Position numbers and translations under genes: made by a program. Positions 42,236-54,800 of a stretch of DNA of 64,000 bases are shown piece by piece (position 1 is the first letter of the stretch; every line of letters begins with the position of its first letter). The stretch lies in NCBI GenBank assembly GCA_964036295.1, contig OZ038463.1, positions 23,919,069-23,983,068 on the forward strand, written 5' to 3'. This DNA is from Plumapathes pennacea (taxonomy: Eukaryota > Cnidaria > Anthozoa > Antipatharia > Myriopathidae). Below the pieces are notes generated by a model that saw only the letters and a program-made list of their open reading frames with translations, made no database searches and had not been told where the DNA came from.

Positions 42236-44992
42236 ACAACGTCGTCCAACTTGATGGAAATGCTGTCGTTTATTATCGTTGTGCAAAATCGCGGAAATTA
42301 TTTCCGAGTACACTTAGGAAAACTGACGACTACTTGTAGTTGAACTAAAGCACAAGCTAAGAGAGCTTCATTAAGTAGTAAACTTGAACAAAAGAACCAA
42401 ATGCTGAACTATGAACAAAGAACCAGATGCTGAACTTGATATTGAGGCTAGAACACTAAATGCAGACTACTTGAAATAAAGACTAAACTGAACGACCGAT
42501 GAAGCACAACATAAATTAACTACAAGAACTTAAACTAGGAAAACACTTTTGCCTATGGTGGCACTAACACACTCAGCAAGCGATAATACGCCTGACAGTG
42601 TGCAAAACAATAGGAGTATATGGATATTGATGATCGAGGACGATTATATACAATTTAAAAAAAATATTTCGACTTGACTTGATCTTCTGGCTGCGTGACT
42701 GTTACTTTGTATAAATTAACATAGGAATTAAAAATAGTGCACTGTAAGTACCTTTCAAATAACAGTATGGACTAATTGGTTGTGCTTTGTCGGTTTTTTA
42801 TTCTTTTCACTTTTAAAAGGCGGCCGAAACATTTCAGTCTTGAGGCTTTAAAAGCCCTCCAGAGCTAATGGAACAAAGTGACAGGATGTGGATACCTTGG
42901 CCTGCTTGTGGTTCTGTGTGAAATAGCAGTTTATGAATGAAAAAGGTTGGAAGTCTGTTATTATTTTCTTCGTGAGCATTTTCTCCGTACATCTTTTGTA
43001 CATTTAATGAGGTTAAATTATTCAAAACGAGCCTAATGAAACTGTATCTTCCTACTAATCGGCTTGGTTAACGTCGTGACTTTTCGGCTCTTTTACGATG
43101 TAACTAGGAGAATTTTAAACAAAATAAAATACACAAGGCCAGATATTTCGAGAACATTTGAAATTTGGAGGTTCAAAGACGTGACGGAAATTACATTGGG
43201 CCACGTTCATGTTAAAAATGAACTTGGCCTCAGCCTTTTCAAATTTTCGGCGACAAGCCCATTAGCCAAGGCGAAGCGAGCATGTCACACAATAGCACGT
43301 ACAGTTTGTACGAGAAGTTTCCATATGCAGCCAGTTTAGTTATGATCATGTAGACCGCCATAGCTTAGTATTTTGTATTCAATAATATCATTATGTAAAA
43401 GTGTTCATCTTCAAAGTATATGTAATAGACTAGTTTTAGCTGTTCCAAGCAATTTAAGCTTTTGGCTGTCAGTTCCCCAATAATAAAAACAAATATATGT
43501 AAAACGTATGTAATATGAACATCTATATTCGCACGTGTTCTCTACAGATTTTTGCAAAGACATTCAATAATTTCGGCCTTTAGTCCTGTGAAGTATAGAT
43601 GATAAATACGTCGATAAAATAAGGCCTAATTTAGACTGAATAACTACAATTTAAAGAATCCCGCTAACTCGAACCCCCCGCTATCTCGAACAGATTCAAA
43701 CAACTCCACTCCCTTGCATGTTACACTAAAACTGAAGCGCTCGTCAGTGAATTGCAATGTCTACCGGCAGAAAATGAAATTTTTAGCGTGCTGAAAATAT
43801 GGCCCTTGCAAGAAACAAACTTCACAAAGACCGCAGCGTGCTGTTTAACAACCTCCTGAGCAAGCTGTAGAAACATGCTAAATAAACACGGCTTAAGTGA
43901 AAGCATCAGAACAACCAATGGTGTGCACACTAGTTTGACAAGCCAGGATATTTAATTTCTGTGACGCTTTTCTGATCGTGCCGTCGCTTTAAATTACTCG
44001 GAACGTCTATTGTTGTCGTGTCTTCGCAAAAAGAACAAGCTAACTGTTCAGGATTGTTTCCCACTTGTCTCTTGATTTATGAAATAGTCAGTGTTAAACC
44101 CCACGGTCTTCTCGCCATTCCGCCTCTCTCAGCTCCCACATGACTGAGACGAGTTGCTTGACCAAAAACAGGAATCAGCGTTTTCTTCGGATTCGATAAA
44201 GAAAGCAAACTGCTTCATTCGCCAACTGTTAATTTTAAATTCTTCTGTCGTATAATACTTTGTACCGACGTGGAGTTTGAAACCGAACATGAAATTCTGC
44301 TTTTAGAGCGCCATTAGGCCATTGTTTACTTCATTAGCACGATCACAGGGTGGGTGACTCCGCTGACAGATCGCAGGCGCAACTTGATGGCGTGTGGAGA
44401 TTTTTTCACTCGATCACACAACACGGACTTTAACAAATAAAATGAAACTTAAACACACTGACCTGGTTTATTTGTGTCTTCTGCTTAACTGGACGGGTTC
44501 CAGGGCCATTGACATTGTTATTAGTGGGAGGAACCATTAAAAATAATCGAACCGCCACACATCATCGAAATTCAAAGTTCAGCCGTTACAATGGATTTTC
44601 AACCCCCTGGTGAACTCTGTCGACATAGATTACTTCAACATCACAACTCTTTTAAACCCAACCGCCATCATGTTGCGCCCACGAACTATCAGCGGAATAA
44701 CCCCAGAAGCTTGGGCCGCCTGTTATTAGTTTAGCATGTTGGCACTCTGCACCGGTGTGACCAGAAAACGCTTGGAAGGCGCAGTGTGCTACGAGCGTGC
44801 TAAAAGAGCGCTTTGAGCTCTAACGTAACCGGTAGAACCCCGCTTTCTCGAACGATCTGCTTGAGTCCGTGAAATCTCAAGGAACGCGCTTATATGTAGT
44901 CTAAGTATATAGCTAAGTATATGTAGTCACTTTGTTCGCTGAGACGTGCACTTTTCGTATTTCGCGCACAACCTACAGTTGTATAAGTTATA

Positions 44993-45323
44993 CCGTGTGG
45001 CATGAAAGTTTCGCGGGAGTATAATTTCGCTGATTGCCAATTTTTTTTGCGTTTTGCGGGAACATATTTTCGCCAATTTGGATTTCAGATTTTACTTCTG
45101 GGAACAATAATTCACGTATTCGGGCAAGTTCCTGTTCAAAAAGATCGTAATATTGTTTGCAGTCAAATTTAAATGAAAGTCAGCAATCTAAATAAATATA
45201 GCAAATTTTCCCGGATTTCTTCCTTCGTAGGAGTTTAAATTTACGGGATCTATTTCTCGTGGACCGTTGGAAATTCGCAAAATTCGCGAAAATTAGATTC
45301 CGCGAAAACTTCATGCCACACGG
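44993..45323. mobile_element. 331-bp Tc1/mariner-type MITE
   Basis: Begins CCGTGTGGCATGAAAGTTTC and ends GAAAACTTCATGCCACACGG, an inverted repeat of about 26 bp. TA dinucleotides at both sides (44991-44992, 45324-45325) match the target site of the Tc1/mariner superfamily. The interior is AT-rich and non-coding. Confidence 0.85.
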
Positions 45324-45336
45324 TAGCTGTATCCAA

Positions 45337-45501
45337 GGGCCAATTCAATAAACATTTGCACGTATATTTTACAAGTTGGACCATTATTCTGACACAACTA
45401 AACGGACTCTAATCTAGCTGAAAGTCTCCACAATACTACAAAACAACCACTTGCAAAACTTGCAAAAATACACTTCAAAAATGTTTTATTGAATTGGCCC
45501 C
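45337..45501 (+). mobile_element. Family B MITE, copy 2
   Basis: GGGCCAATTCAATAAACATT at the left, TTTATTGAATTGGCCC at the right, and the interior GGACCATTATTCTGACACAA. It inserted 13 bp from the end of the mariner-type MITE. Confidence 0.8.
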
Positions 45502-45980
45502 AAGATGCTTGAAATAACACAAGTAAAGCACCCCAAAACAGACAAACAAAAGCTTTTAAACATTTAGAGCATTCCAAGCTCTATTCTAAACCCTATAAAA
45601 AAGCAAGCCGCACATCAAACGTCTCTTTTATGCTTTGTTTCAATGCTTTCGAATATAATTGTGAGCTTATACATTTGCATAATGAACGCACAGAAGGAGT
45701 AGCTGGAAATATCAGCCAGCTGAACTGAATACTGCACTATACATCTGTAACTTGGTGTTCTTTGAAGGGTTTGGTAAAGGAAATCGGACCGATAATTCGG
45801 TGTGGCCACTAATTGACGTTAAAACTTATTTTAATATGTTAAAACAACAATCTCTTAACGTCTATTTTAACCGAACATATAAAGTTGCATAATATATCTG
45901 AAAGTCACTTTTTCACACTGATGAATCCGCCGTGTCACTTTATGCATCGAACAGATTTCAGAAAGCAAAATAGTTTTACA

Positions 45981-46415
45981 TTAACCAAAAAACTGAAGCC
46001 ACGAGGCTAGAATGCGCGACTCCTTTTCTGATGCATCGGTAAAACCTCTTTTTGAGGCACAAACTTGATATTTCTTGGATTGAGCTCCAAAATCTGGAAG
46101 CTTGATTTCTTGCTTCTCACTGTTCACTGCATTTCTGTTGGCATCACTAAAGCACCTTCGTTCGCATGGTACTAGTTCCTCAGTGTTCACAATTGTCGGC
46201 AAGATAAGTGGTTTGGTTGGCAAGGACCCCGAAGCTTCACTAAACGAGTGCGTCTGTCGGGAAGATTGTTGTACAAGTTTCGCTTTTCTGTATTCCAGTC
46301 TGCGTTCCTGTGAAGAGGAATGCGTATCAACAAACTCCTCGCTGCTCATTTCCTGTATGATACTCAGCCGCTGAACTGATTTCGATCTGGTAAACGACAG
46401 AGTACTGCGAAACAT
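45981..46415 (-). CDS. Small disordered protein, member 3 of the local trio; candidate LxxIxE motif
   Basis: From the first ATG (46415, MFRSTLSFTRSK) to the stop gives 144 residues. The frame is open further upstream to 46466, so a 5' exon is possible. Residues 17-22 are LSIIQE followed by MSSEE, again an LxxIxE-type PP2A-B56 docking motif with acidic residues after it. The C-terminus is RILASWLQFFG, matching the ends of the proteins at 36110 (IIDSFMQFFG) and 39588 (PIVRSWLMLYS). The rest is Ser/Lys/Glu-rich and probably unstructured. Same strand as the other two. Function not known. Confidence 0.55.
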   Translation of the reverse strand: MFRSTLSFTRSKSVQRLSIIQEMSSEEFVDTHSSSQERRLEYRKAKLVQQSSRQTHSFSEASGSLPTKPLILPTIVNTEELVPCERRCFSDANRNAVNSEKQEIKLPDFGAQSKKYQVCASKRGFTDASEKESRILASWLQFFG

Positions 46416-46466
46416 CTCGTTTATCCAATAGCAAGCGCGACAAGGTAAATCTTTTTCCTCTGGCAA

Positions 46467-48346
46467 TGGTTAGGATCTCTGGTAGCGGTTATTTTTACAT
46501 CTTTTAAGAGGAACTTTAACCCGGAAATTGCCAATACGCAAGGAGAATAAATTTAAGCCAATAGCTGCAGTTATTTTGTTCAACGCGTTTTTGTCCGAGG
46601 CGCATTCTTTCGATTAGACAAAAACCCTTTGACGTAGATACGTTCAATTTAATTACCTGTTTAGAAGCCAGATCACGTCCTGGTTCCAAGCCGGAGAATT
46701 TGTTGCACTCAGATAAAGTTGAGAATAAGACCGCACTGAGAAGGAATGAGGAAAAGTGTATACATTACAGCCAATTTTACTGTCATGTTAAAATTCGATT
46801 TGAAATATTAAAAACGCTAAAAGAACTACAGAAAAATAATATTTTCAACAACAACAATTATACTGCAGCTATTTCATACAATGAATTCATAGAGAGCTGT
46901 GGTTTGAGTGGTCACATTTAGTGTCATTTGTCAGTTTAGATAATTCTCATTTGGCAATGGGTGAAAAGTCTCTAACAGATAATGAAAGGAAGAAAAAGAA
47001 CACATCAACCCAAACAAAAGTACACTCGACATAACAGAACGTTTACAAGCGTTATTCTGGTATCTGATTGTTTGAATTTATAAACACTGACATGATGAAG
47101 AGTAAAACAGCTGGAAACGAAGGAAACGAAGGAAAACACAGCACTTCTCCGGGCTGACACAAGTGAATTTCCTTCGTATGGTTATGAAAACTTTGTACGT
47201 ATGATGATATAATTTACATATTTTTATTTATATGATAAAGCACATATCTATGAAGTGCGGGCGGCACAAGTGACAGTGAAAGTGACTATCGTGTAGTAAG
47301 ATTGACCAACTACTGCCTAATTCTCTGTCAGAGGAAAAAGACATTTACCATTTTCTATCTTCTGATTGTGACAGCTAAAAACAGTCTCTGATATAGAACA
47401 AAGGTACGCAGCATTTTATACACCGCAAACCCCCAAAAGTCGGGATGTCAAGTCTCGTACACCATCCGCTTACATGTATAGGCGACATATTTTCTGTGTA
47501 AATCATAGCACAGTTCCAAAGCCCATTAGTAAACTGTCTTGTAACGAATAGCACGGATTGAAATCAAAGTTAATGTGTATCCTAAAATCTGCGCCACATT
47601 AATGATACCGGCGTTTGCTTATTTCCATATGGTTCTGTGTACCAGTCGACAGAGCATTTAGGCCGGCGATAATAATGCTTTTAAAACGTCACCACATCAT
47701 CGCCTTATCGCTAACTGCTACCGCATTTGTTTTCTTGGACAAAACATAATGTCGTTAGTTCAGGAAGTGTGACACTGTGGAAACCGCTTGTGGTCAGTTG
47801 TTAAAGAGACCCCTTAGTTTTAACCACAACGCTGAGAATATGACTTCGTTTGGTCTAAGAAAAAGGAAGAAAGCTATTTAACTATTTTTCTGCCAACTTA
47901 TTATGTTTCTTCGTGTTGGGTACCAAAACAGGCCTTTAATTGTTACACGCTGATAAAGGAAAAACAAAAAATCACCCTATTTGCACGTTACCGAGGGATT
48001 TGCATAAAATACAACTTGTGTACTTCTGCTTATATTTGTACTCGTCCTTGTCAGTTAAACTGAGTTTATAAAGTTCAGTTAATACTATAGGATTCATACA
48101 AATATACGGCCGTACTAATACACACTTAAACGCGACCACTCGCTATAAAAGGAGTGCTTCCTAGGGAAGATGTGACTCATTTGTGATTGACAGAGGGGCC
48201 GAGACAAGAGCTCCTACTGTTGTTAGTTAAAAAATTAAATTATTCAACACATTCTCTCTTGGGTTATCTGAACATCCACAAACAAAATGAGGAATGCTTT
48301 ACGACCTTTCACGAACAAAGTATTCATTTTGAGGAAAACTCCAAAC
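46467..48346. other. Gene-free stretch left of the segmental duplication
   Basis: AT-rich, with no supported gene, RNA or recognisable repeat. It may include the promoter of the small minus-strand protein ending at 45981. Confidence 0.45.
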
Positions 48347-51300
48347 CACATTAAATATTCAGCACGTGCGGCTACGGCACTAAAGTCCCGCGAATTTCAA
48401 ATTCTAGTTTTAGCGAAACTAAAGGCTCAACTTAATATTATTCATGTTGAAATTTACATTGTAGTGGTTTTATCTGGAGATTGCAAACTGAGGCTTTTTG
48501 GGGTTGGAAGCCAGAGTTAAACTTTGTAATAAAAGAGCAAGTGTTTGAACACTTTCTGATGCACATGCAGCTGTAACTATGCAAATTTTATGTTTGATGG
48601 AGACGGGGCTCTCCCATTTATAGCGAGCGCTCGCGTTAAGCGTCTCATAAGAAAACAATTCTACAAAAAAAAAAAAAAAAGAAAAAAAAGAAAAACCCAA
48701 AAAAACAAAAAGCAAAAACAAAAACAACAACAACACACATTTGTATTGGTTAGGTATAATTAAATTCTTAAAAATACAAAGCAAAATAAAAGTTCCCAGC
48801 ATGCTGAACAGAAAATCCCCCGAAAATAATAACAGAAATGTGTTCTTGTATTTATTTCGTCGCCATAAAAGATCTCGACAGGTAAAGCGTGTATGTTTCT
48901 TGTCAGTTATAAAAGACTCCGTCCGTTTATCCAAATTAACTTGTTTTCATTTAAAAAATAAGTTTTTTGCCCGACGGTTCTAAAAACATACGTGAAATGT
49001 AACTACACAAAGTCGGAGACACCGTTCAGATTGCGCGCGAGTACTATGCAAGTTCTCTTTTCGATACAAGCATTATAATACTATGAATAGTTGAGTGTGG
49101 AAAAAATGGCAGTTGGATCTCTTGCTTGGGTTCGAGCTGGTCAGACTGTCAATTCTCCTAACTCTACTCATACATTTTGTCCAGGGAAGGTTAGGAGAGT
49201 CAGCACTTTTAAATGTTTAACTAGCCCTCTCAACCACAAACCATTTGGGCGCCGAAATAGTCCAACTTGCAAAACACGTGTAAAATCCCGATTTCTTTTG
49301 AGTCGACGTTTTCGAGTTCGATTTTTCTATCACCATTCCGGCCTTTTCGTCTTCCGGAGGAAAAAAAGTAATAATTCGAAGTTCCTTTGTATTTGAAGCG
49401 GTTCTTTATTTTGAAGTTCATTGACATTCTTAATGGTCTCCAAAACTGTACCCAAGCCCGCGCATGCGCGAGAGCTACATTGCGTCAGGTGTAATAGAAT
49501 CTATATTCATTTTTATTCATATTCAATTTCTCAATAACGAACTGTCCGGATTATTGACTTGGCAGAGTGACACCAAACCGCAGATGGCTTCTAGAAATGG
49601 AGCGAGAGGTTTATTACGAAGACAGCGTGAAAAAAAAGCAAGGAAAACGCGAAGTTTGGGAGGCTTACTGGGCGATGCTGAGAAATAACACGATCTTCTT
49701 GTACGATGATGAAAGCGAAGACGTAAAAAACAATTTCGCCGAATGCTATGAAAAAATCCCTATCACTCCTGGCGCACACTGCGTTGTTGTCAAACGCAGA
49801 ATGTATAGTTTTCGCTTCAAACTTGTCACGGAAGCAAATGTGTATTTTTTAAAGTGTGCTTCGAACTTGCAAAGACACCGCTGGATGCACAACATTGAAC
49901 TGGCAGCCAAGAACAGAGTGTTTTTTCCACGCGAACAGCATGATGCTCTACTCCTTCAGCCAGTCCTTACAGACACCGATTTAAAACGGTATTTTTACGG
50001 CGAGGACAAGGAGAAAGATGAAGTCAATAACAATAGCAAAGACTACAAAGGCAAGTCTGCATTGTCTGTAACAAGAGCTTCCTCGGCAACATTCACCGTG
50101 AGGTCTGTGAAAGTGAAAGAGAGTCGCCGTGTGAAAAGTGCGACATTTCTGCCTTGGAACGCACGGTTACGTAAAGTTCATTCTAGCGACGCGGAAGGAT
50201 TGGCGCGCCGGCTTGAGAATCTGGCTTTGTCAGACGATGGGATGGGTAGTAATGCGGTATCTAGCAAGAAACAAACCGTTGGGCCTGACACAACGCCATA
50301 AATCATATTCGAAACGCGGAAGTGAGCTAAACCTATTTACTTCACATCGTCTCAAGTTCTGCTGCGAAGGAAAAAAGAAGAAGAAAAAAAAATATATATA
50401 TATATGCATCTGTTTATGCAAGCGAGATCATCAATTAAAATGACTTGTCTAGTTTTGCGCCTTCCAATCGGCCAAATTAATTATTTTTCCATTCAATTTT
50501 TGCCACCTGCTAGTGCTTGTAGTTCATGGATGTAATTTCAGTCGGGCACTGTTAGTCTAACCTTACTAAGAATAAGGAGAAGTCAAAATTACGTTTCGGT
50601 AAGTTTCCATGCCCTAAGACGACAAAAAACACTTTCAAAAGTTGCTTCTTGTGTAAAAATGGATAAGTTTCATTTGCATGTTTATTATACACGGAAATTA
50701 AATGCTGTCTGGAAAGGTGCGAATTTTCATCGTTACTATAAAGATTTAAAACCGCAATGGAATAATATAAGCCACGTAAATAGACCTCAAATAAAAAGAT
50801 ATGATTACATATTTTGCCATAACATGTGGTTTCGCTGCCGCAAACTTGCTGTTATTAGAAGCAATACGTGTAATGTCTTGTGAATTGTCCCTTTGCGTGG
50901 CAGCAATCAAGTCTGAAAGTTCAAATAGGAGAGGCTTCATTCGCTTGAAGACACGAGCCTGGTCTGCAATAATTAAATGTAGATTTCATTTAATGGGTAT
51001 AAATATTTATGGCGCTATAACAACAAAACAAACCTCGAGAAACGTAACCAACGAAAAAGAGATTGATGCAAGACAAATGTCCTTTTAGTATTCCCAGTAC
51101 TTCAAATTGTGTCAGATTCCCGGTATAAAGCAACTACCACCAGCCATTTTTTTACGATATTATATATTATTTGGAATAGGGGTCTGAAATGGCGTCGAAA
51201 CACCTTATATTATTATTTTGGAGTACCACCAGTGGGGGATTTCTTCTTCAAATTAAAACCAAACGCAAACTACCAAGGCTTCTGATTGGTTGAAAGTGTT

Positions 51301-51796
51301 TTCTTGCAAATTCTTTGATTGGCGATTTAATTACTTTGGTTTTGGTTTATACCCAAGTGTTTGTTAAAAGTTAATGATACCATGGAAACTACATTCGGAT
51401 GAATTACTGTACAATCAATTGTTTTCACATTTTTGGGCTCAGAAGATGCAAAATCTGAACTATACAGCTTATGAAAGTAGTGCCATAAAAAGTATAAAGA
51501 TCTCTCAAACTGATACATGTACATTACTGTGCATTAATTACATACTTTGTGCTCAAAGTTTTTCTTTTTCAGAATTTATCCCAATTAGCATTACAGCTTT
51601 TCTAAAAAGCCATGGCTTACTCGCACAAAAGTTTTGCAAGTTATATTTAAAAAACGGGTGCGAAAAAAAAGTTATCAAAGACAAAGCACAAATTTTTGAA
51701 ACAGCCTAGCTTTGGTAAAACATTTAGTCTAGTCGAGCGAGATTAAATGCTCAAGAAGTGTCAATCTGGCTAACCTGCGATCAGACCCTCTTTTCC
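48347..51796 (+). repeat. Segmental tandem duplication, copy 1 (about 3.45 kb)
   Basis: Begins at CACATTAAATATTCAGCACG and ends at GACCCTCTTTTCC. It is nearly identical to 51809-55291 at an offset of 3462 bp. It contains the intact PH-domain gene. Copy 1 lacks about 45-50 bp present in copy 2 near 48950 (the CTTAAGCTTTTCC stretch). The two copies are separated by 12 unshared bases. Confidence 0.95.
49597..50301 (+). CDS. PH-domain protein (intact copy)
   Basis: Frame from ATG at 49597 (MEREVYYEDS), 234 residues. A PH domain covers about residues 5-106: WEAYWAMLRNNTIFLYDDES forms the first strands, with CVVVKRRMYSFRFKL in the middle and the closing helix ending HRWMHNIELAAK, whose Trp is the family hallmark. 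The C-terminal half (LKRYFYGEDKEKDE onward) is basic, Ser-rich and unrecognised. A frame-open ATG-less extension and an acceptor-like site (ACTTGGCAG/AGTGAC, 49566) lie just upstream, so a spliced 5'UTR is likely. It probably binds phosphoinositides or acts as an adaptor; the layout loosely resembles STAP-type PH domains. An alternative ATG at 49584 opens only a short out-of-frame peptide. Confidence 0.8.
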   Translation: MEREVYYEDSVKKKQGKREVWEAYWAMLRNNTIFLYDDESEDVKNNFAECYEKIPITPGAHCVVVKRRMYSFRFKLVTEANVYFLKCASNLQRHRWMHNIELAAKNRVFFPREQHDALLLQPVLTDTDLKRYFYGEDKEKDEVNNNSKDYKGKSALSVTRASSATFTVRSVKVKESRRVKSATFLPWNARLRKVHSSDAEGLARRLENLALSDDGMGSNAVSSKKQTVGPDTTP

Positions 51797-51808
51797 TGAA
51801 CTGCAAAT

Positions 51809-54800
51809 CACATTAAATATTCAGCACGTGCGGCTACGGCACTAAAGTCCCGCGAATTTCAAATTCTAGTTTTAGCGAAACTAAAGCTCAACTTAATATT
51901 ATTCATGTTGAAATTTACGTTGTAGTGGTTTTATCTGGAGATTGCAAACTGAGGCTTTTTGGGGTTGGAAGCCAGAGTTAAACTTTGTAATAAAAGAGCA
52001 AGTGTTTGAACACTTTCTGATGCACGTGCAGCTGTAACTATGCAAATTTTATGTTTGATGGAGACGGGGCTCTCCCTTTTATAGCGAGCGCTCGCGTTAA
52101 GCGTCTCATAAGAAAACAATTCTACAAAAAAAAAAAAAAAAAAAAAAAAAGAAAAGACAAACAACAAAAGAAAAACCCCCAAAAACAAAAAAACAACAAC
52201 AAAAACAACAACAACACACATTTGTATTGGTTAGGTATAATTAAATTCTTAAAAATACAAAGCAAAATAAAAGTTCCCAGCACGCTGAACAGAAAATCCC
52301 CCGAAAATAATAACAGAAATGTGTTCTTGTATATATTTCGTCGCCATAAAAGATCTCGACAGGTAAAGCGTGTATGTTTCTTGTCAGTTATAAAAGACTC
52401 CGTCCGTTTATCCAAATTAACTCGTTTCCATTTGAAAGTTTTCTTAAGCTTTTCCGCCTTTCTAAAACGACGACTTAAAAAACAAGTTTTTTGCCCGACG
52501 GTTCTAAAGTCGAGGGTTTTGAAAACGTACGTGATATGTAACTACACAAAGTCGGAGACACCGTTCAGATTGCGCGCGAGTACTGTGCAAGTTCTCTTTT
52601 CGATACAAGCATTATAATATTATGAATAGTTGAGTGTGGAAAAAATGGCAGTTGGATCTCTTGCTTGGGTTCGAGCTGGTCAGACTGTCAATTCCCCTAA
52701 CTCTACTCATACATTTTGTCCAGGGAAGGTTAGGAGAGTCAGCACTTTTAAATGTTTAACTAGCCCTCTCAACCACAAACCATTTGGGCGCCGAAATAGT
52801 CCAACTTGCAAAACACGTGTAAAATCCCGATTTCTTTTGAGTCGACGTTTTCGAGTTCGATTTTTCTATCACCATTCCGGCCTTTTCGTCTTCCGGAGGG
52901 AAAAAGTAATAATTCGAAGTTCCTTTGTATTTGAAGCGGTTCTTTATTTTGAAGTTCATTGACATTCTTAATGGTCTCCAAAACTGTACCCAAGCCCGCG
53001 CATGCGCGAGAGCTACATTGCGTCAGGTGTAATAGAATCTATATTCATTTTTAGCTAATTTCTCAATCACGAATTGTCCTACTAGAAATGGAGTGAGAGG
53101 TTTATTACGAAGACAGCGTGAAAAAAAGGCAAGGAAAAGGCGAAGTTTGGGAGGCTTACTGGGGGATGCTGAGAAATAACACGATCTTCTTGTACGATGA
53201 TGAAAGCGAAGACGTAAAAAACAATTTCGCCGAATGCTACGAAAAAATCCCTATCACTCCTGGCGCACACTGCGTTGTTGTCAAACGCAGAATGTATAGT
53301 CTTCGCTTCAAACTTGTCACGAAAGCAAATGTGTATTTTTTAAAGTGTGCTTCGAACTTGCAAAGACACCGCTGGATGCACAACATTGAACTGGCAGCCA
53401 ATAACAGAGTGTTTTTTCCACGCGAACAGCATGATACTCTACTCCTTCAGCCAGTCCTTACAGACACCGATTTAAAACGGTATTTTTACGGCGAGGACAA
53501 GGAGAAAGATGAAGTCAATAACAATAGCAAAGACTACAAAGGCAAGTCTGCATTGTCTGTAACAAGAGCTTCCTCGGCAACATTCACCGTGAGGTCTGTG
53601 AAAGTGAAAGAGAGTCGCCGTGTGAAAAGTGCGACATTTCTGCCTTGGAACGCACGGTTACGTAAAGTTCATTCTAGCGACGCGGAAGAATTGGCGCGCC
53701 GGCTTGAGAATCTGGCTTTGTCAGACGATGGGATGGGTAGTAATGCGGTATCTAGCAAGAAACAAACCGTTGGGCCTGACACAACGCCATAAATCATATT
53801 CGAAACGCGGAAGTGAGCTAAACCTATTTACTTCACGTCGTCTCAAGTTCTGCTGCGAAGGAAAAAAAGAAGAAAAAAAAAAAAATATATATATATATAT
53901 ATATGCATCTGTTTATGCAAGCGAGATCATCAATTAAAATGACTTGTCTAGTTTTGCGCCTTCCAATCGGCCAAATTAATTATTTTTCCATTCAATTTTT
54001 GCCACCTGCTAGTGCTTGTAGTTCATGGATGTAATTTCAGTCGGTCACTGTTAGTCTAACCTTACTAAGAATAAGGAGAAGTCAAAATTACGTTTCGGTA
54101 AGTTTCCATGCCCTAAGACGACAAAAAACACTTTCAAAAGTTGCTTCTTGTGTAAAAATGGATAAGTTTCATTTGCATGTTTATTATACACGGAAATTAA
54201 ATGCTGTCTGGAAAGGTGCGAATTTTCATCGTTACTATAAAGATTTAAAACCGCAATGGAATAATATAAGCCACGTAAATAGACCTCAAATAAAAAGATA
54301 TGATTACATATTTTGCCATAACATGTGGTTTCGCTGCCGCAAACTTGCTGTTATTAGAAGCAATACGTGTAATGTCTTGTGAATTGTCCCTTTGCGTGGC
54401 AGCAATCAAGTCTGAAAGTTCAAATAGGAGAGGCTTCATTCGCTTGAAGACACGAGTCTGGTCTGCAATAATTAAATGTAGATTTCATTTAATGGGTATA
54501 AATATTTATGGCGCTATAACAACAAAACAAACCTTGAAAAACGTAACCAACGAAAAAGAGATTGATGCAAGACAAATATCTCAGACGTCCTTTTAGTATT
54601 CCCAGTACTTCAAATTGTGTCAGATTCCCGGTATAAAGTTTTTTTTTTACGATATTATATATTATTTGGAATAAGGGTCTGAAATGGCGTCGAAACACCT
54701 TATATTATTATTTTGGAGTACCACCAGTGGGGGATTTCTTCTTCAAATTAAAACCAAACGCAAACTACCAAGGCTTCTGATTGGTTGAAAGTGTTTTCTT

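Larger units (their letters stand above)
42236..45980. other. Gene-poor stretch between the second and third trio members
   Basis: No supported gene. It includes two scattered CCCCGCT(A/T)(A/T)CTCGAAC words (43660-43690 and 44835-44855) that look like debris of a pogo/Tigger-type element, a mariner-type MITE (44993-45323) and a family B element (45337-45501). Confidence 0.5.

Noticed and set aside
43655-44860. Pogo/Tigger-type transposon between two CCCCGCT..CTCGAAC words
   Set aside because: The two words lie in the same orientation, not inverted, and no transposase trace lies between them.
49091-49396. 101-residue frame present in both segmental copies (also 52630-52962)
   Set aside because: No recognisable feature, and the ends differ between copies by frame-changing indels; more likely promoter/5'UTR of the PH gene.
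51374-51709. 111-residue frame repeated at 54869-55204, and the 74-residue frame at 50659-50883 repeated at 54158-54382
   Set aside because: AT-rich, without domain or codon signature. Identity between copies reflects the recent duplication rather than selection.
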